From contig NZ_JAJSDZ010000005.1 in assembly GCF_021272385.1 (NCBI RefSeq), positions 868,001-932,000 on the forward strand: DNA of 64,000 nucleotides, read 5' to 3'. This DNA comes from Vibrio salinus. GTDB lineage: Bacteria > Pseudomonadota > Gammaproteobacteria > Enterobacterales > Vibrionaceae. Below are positions 56,825 to 64,000 of this stretch, piece after piece. Each line of letters begins with the position of its first letter. Positions within the stretch are counted from its first letter, which is position 1. The position numbers and the translations under genes were made by a program. Below the pieces are notes generated by a model. The model ran no database searches, was not told where the DNA came from, and saw only the letters and a list, made by a program, of their open reading frames with translations.

Positions 56825-57898
56825 TTAATTTTTAATGCGGTTTGCCAGAAATGGAATCAATTCTTTATGAGCCCTGCGCAACAAATCTTCCGTTGTATCC
56901 CAATTGATGCAGGCATCTGTAATTGAAACACCATATTGCATTTCGGATAACGGCAAATCAGCCGACTGATTTCCTTCATTTAAATGACCTTCAATCATTA
57001 ACCCTATGATTGAGGTATTTCCTTTACGGATCTGGTTAATTACATCTTCAGCCACTAACGGCTGACGACGATAATCTTTACGTGAATTTGCATGGCTGCA
57101 ATCCACCATCAGGGATGGCTCAAGATTGGCATTGTGCATTTCTTCTTCGCATTCGGCAACAGAAACTGAATCATAATTTGTCTCTTTTCCACCCCGAAGA
57201 ATAACATGTCCGTTATGATTACCCTGGGTTGTCAGTAATGCAACCTGTCCTGCCGTATTAATTCCCATAAAGCGATGACTGGAAGAAGCGGCCTGCATTG
57301 CATTAATAGCCGTAGCCAGACTACCGTCTGTTCCGTTTTTAAATCCAATGGGCATTGACAAACCACTGGCCATTTCACGGTGAGTTTGAGATTCTGTAGT
57401 ACGGGCACCAATCGCAGCCCAGCTAAAAGTATCAGCAAGATACTGAGGACTGATAGGATCTAAGGCTTCAGTGGCAAGAGGGATCTCCATTTCAGCAAGT
57501 TCAACCAAAAGCTGACGACCGACATGTAACCCATATTCTATATCAAAGGTGCCATCCATATGAGGATCATTGATTAAACCTTTCCATCCTACTGTTGTCC
57601 GAGGTTTTTCAAAATAAACCCGCATCACCAGATAAATCTGATCTTTCAATTCATCGGCTAATTTCTTAAAACGCTTCGCATATTCTCTTGCCGCATCAAG
57701 ATCGTGGATTGAGCAGGGACCGCACACAACCAGTAAACGATGATCCCGCTTATGAATAATATCTGCAATGGTCTTACGGGATGATTTAATAAAATCATGG
57801 GCATTGTCACTTAGCGGGATTTTATCTTTTAGTTGATTGGGGGTAATCAGTACTTGTTGATCAACAATATTAATATCACTTAATTCATTCTTAGTCAT
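56825..57898 (-). CDS. aroF: AroF-type DAHP synthase (type I)
   Basis: Condenses phosphoenolpyruvate with erythrose-4-phosphate, the first step of the shikimate pathway. The 357-aa protein has [10 protein letters not shown] with the metal-ligand cysteine, [28 protein letters not shown] and [10 protein letters not shown]. The operon with tyrA and the TyrR boxes upstream identify it as the tyrosine-regulated isozyme. I chose ATG 57898 ([14 protein letters not shown]), which has AGGTAG upstream, over an extension of 18 codons to 57952. Confidence 0.94.
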   Translation of the reverse strand: MTKNELSDINIVDQQVLITPNQLKDKIPLSDNAHDFIKSSRKTIADIIHKRDHRLLVVCGPCSIHDLDAAREYAKRFKKLADELKDQIYLVMRVYFEKPRTTVGWKGLINDPHMDGTFDIEYGLHVGRQLLVELAEMEIPLATEALDPISPQYLADTFSWAAIGARTTESQTHREMASGLSMPIGFKNGTDGSLATAINAMQAASSSHRFMGINTAGQVALLTTQGNHNGHVILRGGKETNYDSVSVAECEEEMHNANLEPSLMVDCSHANSRKDYRRQPLVAEDVINQIRKGNTSIIGLMIEGHLNEGNQSADLPLSEMQYGVSITDACINWDTTEDLLRRAHKELIPFLANRIKN

Positions 57899-57983
57899 AA
57901 CTCTACCTGTATATATTTTTTTACACCCAAACAAACCATAAAATAATCGCAATCACCATATCATCAAGAAATATTAAATCAAC

Positions 57984-58024
57984 TGTAAATAATAAAAAAC
58001 ACCAAATGTAAATAATAATTTACA
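57984..58024. promoter_or_regulatory. Tandem TyrR boxes between aroF and btsS
   Basis: TGTAAATAATAATTTACA at 58007-58024 is a perfect strong TyrR box (TGTAAA-N6-TTTACA). A second, half-conserved box TGTAAATAATAAAAAACA lies at 57984-58001, its start 23 bp away. This strong-plus-weak pair is the layout used for tyrosine repression of aroF-tyrA in E. coli. The boxes are 86-126 bp upstream of aroF and 114-155 bp upstream of btsS. Confidence 0.88.
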
Positions 58025-58138
58025 ACCTTAAATCACCGAAGTCCCATCACGTTATAAAACTTTTTAATACCCCTCTCTTTCTTGCCCGGCGCTTTCTGTT
58101 TATCTTACACTAAGAAAAATCAATTATTATGGTGAGTC

Positions 58139-59812
58139 ATGGATATCATTTTGTCACTGCTACAACAAATGTGCGTCTATCTGGTGTTGGCGTACATGTT
58201 GAGTAAAACGCCGGTATTTCTACCTCTGCTAAAAATATCCCCCCGACTTGATATCAAACTGGCCACCTATTCCTTATTTTCTCTCTTCTGCATCTTAGGC
58301 ACTTATTTCGGCCTGCAAGTCAATGATGCCATTGCCAATACCCGGGCCATTGGAGCCGTCATGGGGGGACTCTTCGGTGGTCCTGTTGTCGGCTTTGCCG
58401 TTGGGCTGACCGGAGGTATTCACCGCTATTCTCTGGGTGGATTCACAGATGTTGCCTGTGCAGTATCAACCACAGCAGAAGGCGTTATTGGTGGCCTGTT
58501 CCATTTGTATTTTGTTTTACGTGGACAAAAATCACTTCTTTTTAATACATGGATCGTTTTTGTTATCACATTAATTGCAGAAATAACGCAAATGCTGATC
58601 ATTCTCCTGATAGCAGAACCTTATGATAAAGCATTCCAGCTGGTATCGACCATTGCCGCACCGATGATCATTGCAAACTCCGTCGGTGCCGCATTATTCA
58701 TGAGTATTCTTCAAGACAGAAAAACCATTTTTGATCAATATTCAGCGGCCTTTTCCAGGCGGGCCCTTCGTATTGCAGAAAGAACCGTTGGAATTCTTTC
58801 TGAAGCATTTACAACAGAAAACGCAGATAAAGTCGCCAGAATTATTTATGAAGAGACAAATGTCGGTGCCGTTGCTATTACCGACAGAGATAAAATCCTC
58901 GCCTTTATTGGGATCGGCAATGACCATCACCTTCCCAATAGCCCCATTTCATCCCCAAGTACGATGCAATCGCTCAATGAAAACCGGATCATTTATCTTG
59001 ATGGTAAAGAAAAAACCTATCAATGCTCCATTTCTCCCGATTGCAAACTGGGATCGGTATTGATTATTCCACTCCGGGCCGGAGATCGGGTAATTGGGAC
59101 CATTAAGCTTTACGAAAGAAAAAGAAAATTGTTTTCATCGATAAACATTGCTATGGCAGAAGGTATTGCTGAATTACTATCCAGTCAAATTCTCTACGGA
59201 GAATACCAAGAGAAAAAGATACTGCTATCAAAAGCTGAAATTAAACTGTTACAGGCCCAAATCAATCCTCATTTTCTGTTTAACGCCTTAAACACTATTA
59301 GTGCCGTAATACGAAAAGATCCGACAAAAGCCCGAAATTTAGTACAGCACCTTTCCCAGTTTTTTCGCAGTAATCTCAAACAGAATGTCGAAACCGTAAC
59401 TCTGAAAGAAGAGTTACAACATGTTAACTCATATCTGATGATTGAGCAGGCTCGCTTTAGTGACAGGCTAACGGTTTCGATCGATATCCCGAATGAATTA
59501 CTAGACACAACTCTTCCCAGTTTCACATTACAACCTTTAGTCGAAAATGCGATTAAACATGGAATAGCAACACTACTCAGCAATGGCGAAATTAAAATTT
59601 ATGCAAAATCAACATCGATGGGAAATAAAATCATCGTTGAAGATAATGCCGGAAATTATAATCCGGCAGAAAAAAACAGCTCAGGTTTGGGAATGCAGAT
59701 AGTCAATCAACGTCTGATTCATTATTTTGGTGACAAATCGAAACTTCTGGTTGATATACAGCCAGACACCTACACCCGAATGATGTTCTTACTCCCCAAT
59801 ACACTCAGGTAA
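58139..59812 (+). CDS. btsS: BtsS-like LytS-family sensor histidine kinase
   Basis: Inner-membrane kinase (557 aa). In E. coli BtsS is a high-affinity pyruvate sensor. The N-terminal 5TM-LYT region (about 1-195) has DIKLATYSLFSLFCILGTYFG and VGFAVGLTGGIHRYSLGG. A GAF domain follows (about 210-350), then the LytS-type kinase core with His378 in AQINPHFLFNALN and an ATPase domain (QPLVENAIKHGI, GSGL-like SSGLGMQIV). It is followed 3 bp later by its LytTR regulator. The ligand here is inferred. Confidence 0.88.
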   Translation: MDIILSLLQQMCVYLVLAYMLSKTPVFLPLLKISPRLDIKLATYSLFSLFCILGTYFGLQVNDAIANTRAIGAVMGGLFGGPVVGFAVGLTGGIHRYSLGGFTDVACAVSTTAEGVIGGLFHLYFVLRGQKSLLFNTWIVFVITLIAEITQMLIILLIAEPYDKAFQLVSTIAAPMIIANSVGAALFMSILQDRKTIFDQYSAAFSRRALRIAERTVGILSEAFTTENADKVARIIYEETNVGAVAITDRDKILAFIGIGNDHHLPNSPISSPSTMQSLNENRIIYLDGKEKTYQCSISPDCKLGSVLIIPLRAGDRVIGTIKLYERKRKLFSSINIAMAEGIAELLSSQILYGEYQEKKILLSKAEIKLLQAQINPHFLFNALNTISAVIRKDPTKARNLVQHLSQFFRSNLKQNVETVTLKEELQHVNSYLMIEQARFSDRLTVSIDIPNELLDTTLPSFTLQPLVENAIKHGIATLLSNGEIKIYAKSTSMGNKIIVEDNAGNYNPAEKNSSGLGMQIVNQRLIHYFGDKSKLLVDIQPDTYTRMMFLLPNTLR

Positions 59813-59815
59813 AAA

Positions 59816-60538
59816 ATGATGATAAAAACGCTTGTGATTGATGATGAAATGCTGGCCAGAGAAGAGTTAATTTCACAATTAGAAGACTACGAAGAGATAC
59901 AGGTCATTGGTGAAGCCAATAATGCGATTGAAGGTCTTAAGATGATTAATCAATTAAAACCGGATGTGGTATTTCTTGATATTCATATGCCCCAGATTTC
60001 CGGTATGGAATTGCTATCGATGCTTGATCCTGACACCATGCCATTCGTTATTTTTGTGACCGCTTATGATCAGTATGCCATTAAAGCATTTGAAGATAAC
60101 GCTTTTGACTACCTTTTAAAGCCGATTCAGGAAGATCGTCTGAATAAAACAATCAATAAGCTTCTCCGAAGAACGTCTATGATCCAAAACACCAGTACTA
60201 TTGTCCCAAAATGCCTGGAACAAATTCCCTGTGTCGGGTTAAACCGGATTCTGGTTATTCCGGTAAAACAAATCGAGTATGCATTTAGTGATATTTCCGG
60301 AGTGCACGTTAAAACAAACAAGCAGACGGCCACCAGTCAGTTAACATTAAAACAACTTGAAGAAAAAACGCCCCTGATGCGGTGCCATCGTCAATATCTG
60401 ATTAATACCTCATCCATCAACGAAATCAGGTTACTCGACAATGGCCTTGCCGAGATCATTACAATTTCCAATCATACCGTTCCGGTTAGCAGGCGATATC
60501 TGAAACAACTAAAAGAAGCCATCGGTATCTCTTCTTAA
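59816..60538 (+). CDS. btsR: BtsR-like LytTR response regulator
   Basis: Response regulator (240 aa) with a receiver domain (about 3-120; phosphoacceptor Asp55 in VVFLDIHMP, Lys in LLKPIQED) and a C-terminal LytTR DNA-binding domain (about 140-238; [36 protein letters not shown]). Partner of BtsS; in E. coli the pair turns on the pyruvate transporter gene btsT, which is not in this window. Met1 and Met2 are both possible starts. Its last 4 bp overlap the convergent nagZ. Confidence 0.9.
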   Translation: MMIKTLVIDDEMLAREELISQLEDYEEIQVIGEANNAIEGLKMINQLKPDVVFLDIHMPQISGMELLSMLDPDTMPFVIFVTAYDQYAIKAFEDNAFDYLLKPIQEDRLNKTINKLLRRTSMIQNTSTIVPKCLEQIPCVGLNRILVIPVKQIEYAFSDISGVHVKTNKQTATSQLTLKQLEEKTPLMRCHRQYLINTSSINEIRLLDNGLAEIITISNHTVPVSRRYLKQLKEAIGISS

Positions 60539-61527
60539 TCTACTTTATCAAGAAGCTTCTCTAACTGTTGTCTGGCTTGTTTCCACTTTTCAGATCCTCT
60601 TAATTCATCCAGAGAGAATTGCTGTTTTTTTATCAGATTTTCAGCTACCGGCACTTCCATTACCGGTAAATTATCCAGAACGTCGATTGCGGCTTCGGGA
60701 CGGTTACAGACCAGAATCATATCACATCCGGCAGCCAGTGCCTGATGTGCCCGGGAAACGACTCCGCCCATCACTGCGGCCCCCTCCATACTTAAATCAT
60801 CGGAAAAAACAGCCCCCTGAAATCCCAGTTTTTTTCTCAAAATATCTTTTAGCCAGAACGAAGAACCACTGGCTGGCTGACTATCATACTGAGAGTAGAC
60901 AACATGAGCCGGCATCACAGCATCCAGTAACTGATTTTCAATATGGGAACGAAACACCGACATATCATTATCCAGAATATTATCTCTGTTATCTGTCGGA
61001 AGTGTTTTATGTGAATCTTCTTTCACTCCGCCATGTCCCGGGAAGTGCTTCCCGGTCGTAGCCATACCCAATTGTTTCATTCCTTTAAGGTAGGCCTGAC
61101 TGTAACGGATAACGGTCTCTACATCCGTACCGAATGACCGGTCACCGATGGCCGGACATTCATAACCAAGATCCAGAACAGGAGCGAAACTCAGATCAAC
61201 ATCATGAGCAATAAGCTCAGATGCCATCATCCATCCAGCCTGATAAGCAATATTTTCATCCTGACCACACAGTGCATACTGTTTCGCTGCGGGAATAGTG
61301 GTAAATCCATCACGAAATCTCTGAACTCTTCCTCCTTCCTGATCAACACCAATCAAAACCGGACGTTTAGAGGCTTTTCGTATTGATGCAGTTAACGCCG
61401 ACAACTGCTCACTATCGTGATAATTTCTCGCAAAAAGAATAATACCTCCAACGGTTGGATGCCCTAAAATTTCTCTCTCCTCAGCATTCAACTCGTAACT
61501 TGCGACATCAAGCCAAAGCGGTCCCAT
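60535..61527 (-). CDS. nagZ: NagZ, beta-N-acetylglucosaminidase of murein recycling
   Basis: Cytoplasmic family-3 glycosidase (330 aa) that removes GlcNAc from GlcNAc-anhydroMurNAc peptides brought in from the cell wall. It has the [14 protein letters not shown] loop (160-173) with the catalytic Asp-His dyad and the nucleophile Asp243 in [10 protein letters not shown]. In related bacteria its product induces AmpC beta-lactamase. It diverges from anmK, which acts on the next intermediate. Confidence 0.95.
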   Translation of the reverse strand: MGPLWLDVASYELNAEEREILGHPTVGGIILFARNYHDSEQLSALTASIRKASKRPVLIGVDQEGGRVQRFRDGFTTIPAAKQYALCGQDENIAYQAGWMMASELIAHDVDLSFAPVLDLGYECPAIGDRSFGTDVETVIRYSQAYLKGMKQLGMATTGKHFPGHGGVKEDSHKTLPTDNRDNILDNDMSVFRSHIENQLLDAVMPAHVVYSQYDSQPASGSSFWLKDILRKKLGFQGAVFSDDLSMEGAAVMGGVVSRAHQALAAGCDMILVCNRPEAAIDVLDNLPVMEVPVAENLIKKQQFSLDELRGSEKWKQARQQLEKLLDKVD

Positions 61528-61609
61528 AGTATCTCCTTTTGGATATTGCAGTTGTCAGACGATAGTGACATTATTCAGTTTAAATGCTGATTATATAGGA
61601 TAAATCAAC

Positions 61610-62725
61610 ATGGCAGGTGAGCTTTATTTAGGGATTATGTCCGGAACCAGTCTGGATGGAATCGATCTGGCATTGGCAACCATCGAAAAAGGCTCAGCCA
61701 AATTAATCGATAGCCACTTTGTTGCTATGCCGGAAAAATTAGCATCAGACTTGAAAGAACTGCATGCTAACCACACAATAACACTGAGTAAGCTAGGTGA
61801 ACTGGATCACCGTCTGGGAAAATTATATGCGGAATCCGTAATTGCTTTACTGGAAAAAACGTCCTTTTCAGCCAAAGACATAGTAGCTATCGGTTGTCAT
61901 GGACAAACTATCTACCACCAGCCAGAAGGTAAAAATCCTTTTACCATGCAAATTGGTGATGCCAATATTATTGCCGCCAGAACCGGAATACAAACCGTTG
62001 CGGATTTTCGACGCAAAGATATGGCCTTTAACGGACAGGGAGCTCCTTTAGTACCGGCATTTCATCAGGCCGTATTTCAGCAATCTCATTCATCTCTGGT
62101 CATTCTGAATATTGGTGGAATTGCCAACGTCTCCGTGATACAACCCGATGGTAGCGTAACGGGATTCGATACCGGACCCGGAAATGGGCTGCTTGATGAA
62201 TGGTGCGAATGTCATACGGGAAAACCGTTTGATGAAAATGCCAGATTTGCAAAGCAGGGAGAAACAAACACCGCATTACTGACTCTGTTACTTAGCGATA
62301 ACTATTTCTCAAAACCCTTCCCGAAAAGTACCGGAAGAGAATATTTCAATTTATCCTGGCTGAAAAAATGCTTACAAATATATGGCGAACCTATTCAAAA
62401 AGAAGATGTGCAAAGAACTCTGGTTGAACTCACAGTTCAAACCATTCATCAATCAGTTAAACCTTTAGGTCAGGGAAAAGCGCCAACGCTCATTGTTTGT
62501 GGCGGTGGAGTTCATAACCCACTAATAATAAATGGATTAACAAATAAACTTCCTGACTGGACAATTACCACGACAAAAGCTTATGGAATCAATGAAGACG
62601 ATATGGAAGCCATGGCTTTTGCCTGGCTGGCCTACCGCCGGATACATCACCTTCCGGCAAACCTTCCGTCTGTCACAGGCGCCCAGAAAGCAACCACACT
62701 GGGTTGTGTCTATCTGCCAGATTAA
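61610..62725 (+). CDS. anmK: AnmK, anhydro-N-acetylmuramic acid kinase
   Basis: Hydrolyses and phosphorylates 1,6-anhydro-MurNAc to MurNAc-6-phosphate using ATP. The 371-aa protein starts ELYLGIMSGTSLDGIDLALA and has GCHGQTIYHQPEG, NIGGIANVSV, FDTGPGNGLLDEW and VCGGGVHNP, the hexokinase-like ATPase motifs of the family. The catalytic Asp is in the FDTGPGN block. It is followed 12 bp later by murQ. Confidence 0.95.
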   Translation: MAGELYLGIMSGTSLDGIDLALATIEKGSAKLIDSHFVAMPEKLASDLKELHANHTITLSKLGELDHRLGKLYAESVIALLEKTSFSAKDIVAIGCHGQTIYHQPEGKNPFTMQIGDANIIAARTGIQTVADFRRKDMAFNGQGAPLVPAFHQAVFQQSHSSLVILNIGGIANVSVIQPDGSVTGFDTGPGNGLLDEWCECHTGKPFDENARFAKQGETNTALLTLLLSDNYFSKPFPKSTGREYFNLSWLKKCLQIYGEPIQKEDVQRTLVELTVQTIHQSVKPLGQGKAPTLIVCGGGVHNPLIINGLTNKLPDWTITTTKAYGINEDDMEAMAFAWLAYRRIHHLPANLPSVTGAQKATTLGCVYLPD

Positions 62726-63664
<939 letters not shown>

Positions 63665-63695
63665 TGCTCTCTGCTCCCCTAACAACAAGAGAGGA

Positions 63696-64000
63696 TTACA
63701 TTCTTCCACGGTTATATTGTTCCCAACCCCGTTTCCATTCCATACGGAATTTATTCCCATTTTTCAAACCATTGCATACACCTTCGTAATACTGGCCACT
63801 TAAACCAATCTGATAAGCAAAATTCGGGTTGCAGTACTTATCCACTCCATCGATATATCCCTGGTCATATTCAGACTGATTCACAATCCCCAGTTCAGAT
63901 AAGGCGCTGTTAGACCGTTGTAACAACCCGGCAATGCCATCATTATAACCAATCTGATACCAGTTCCCCTCTTTAGCTAAATCCACATCGGTAACAGAGC
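63696..64000 (-). CDS. DUF2799-type protein, 5' end cut by window
   Basis: The C-terminal 100 or so residues are present; the frame continues without a stop beyond base 64000. The sequence has three repeats of a Tyr/Gly pattern (YQIGYNDGIAG, YDQGYIDGVDKYC, YQIGLSGQYYEGVC) typical of DUF2799, a family usually seen as small lipoproteins. The lipobox, if any, is outside the window. Function unknown. A GTG at 63986 is not a likely true start because the homologous sequence (SVTD) continues upstream. Confidence 0.7.
   Translation of the reverse strand, partial: SVTDVDLAKEGNWYQIGYNDGIAGLLQRSNSALSELGIVNQSEYDQGYIDGVDKYCNPNFAYQIGLSGQYYEGVCNGLKNGNKFRMEWKRGWEQYNRGRM

Overview
The window is a stretch of core chromosome from a gammaproteobacterium, almost certainly a Vibrionaceae member (most likely genus Vibrio). 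The evidence is gene order: ndk-pepB-isc, queA-tgt-yajC-secDF, oxyR next to a 2-Cys peroxiredoxin, phoU-pstBAC / ppk1-ppx / pstS-phoR-phoB, and above all raiA-pheA followed by the norspermidine sensor pair nspS-mbaA, yjjX, trpR, slt, ettA, a PilZ gene, tyrA-aroF, a BtsS/BtsR pair and nagZ. This matches, from memory, the order on Vibrio cholerae chromosome 1. I saw no prophage, insertion sequence, CRISPR array, integron or restriction system.

Layout. 1-8.2 kb (minus): the end of ndk, pepB, then the isc operon iscR-iscS-iscU-iscA-hscB-hscA-fdx-iscX behind two abutting IscR-type operators, then trmJ. 8.3-14.8 kb: suhB (plus) facing the queA-tgt-yajC-secD-secF block (minus). 15-17.4 kb: a small CBS-domain protein, oxyR, and a divergent peroxiredoxin. 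17.5-29.7 kb: the phosphate regulon, with pstC-pstA-pstB-phoU reading one way, ppk1-ppx the other, and phoB-phoR-pstS as a second minus-strand operon; Pho-box promoters are visible before pstC and phoB. 29.9-33.4 kb: rdgC, the trhP-yfhL pair and nfsA. 33.5-39.3 kb: a complete minus-strand rRNA operon, 16S-tRNAIle-tRNAAla-23S-5S-tRNAAsp-tRNATrp. 39.4-43.8 kb: rluD-pgeF-clpB, with a heat-shock promoter before clpB. 43.9-46.8 kb: bamD, raiA (CRP-type promoter) and pheA behind a pheL attenuator.

46.9-55.6 kb: signalling and cell-wall genes (nspS-mbaA-yjjX, trpR, slt, ettA, a PilZ protein) lying between pheA and tyrA-aroF, genes that are neighbours in E. coli. 55.7-60.5 kb: aroF-tyrA under a tandem TyrR-box control region, divergent from btsS-btsR. 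60.5-64 kb: nagZ, anmK and murQ (murein recycling), then a DUF2799 lipoprotein cut by the window edge.

Nearly all genes belong to known families; the window is mostly housekeeping. The more unusual signals are small: an AATGAGACATTTT motif occurring three times in two intergenic regions (once inside an 11+11 bp dyad), a hairpin that would hide the Shine-Dalgarno of the CBS gene, a 13+13 bp dyad between oxyR and the peroxiredoxin gene, the trhP-yfhL pairing, a substitution in the phenylalanine-binding motif of PheA, a non-canonical SGDEF in MbaA, and the large extra-membrane domains of PstC and PstA.
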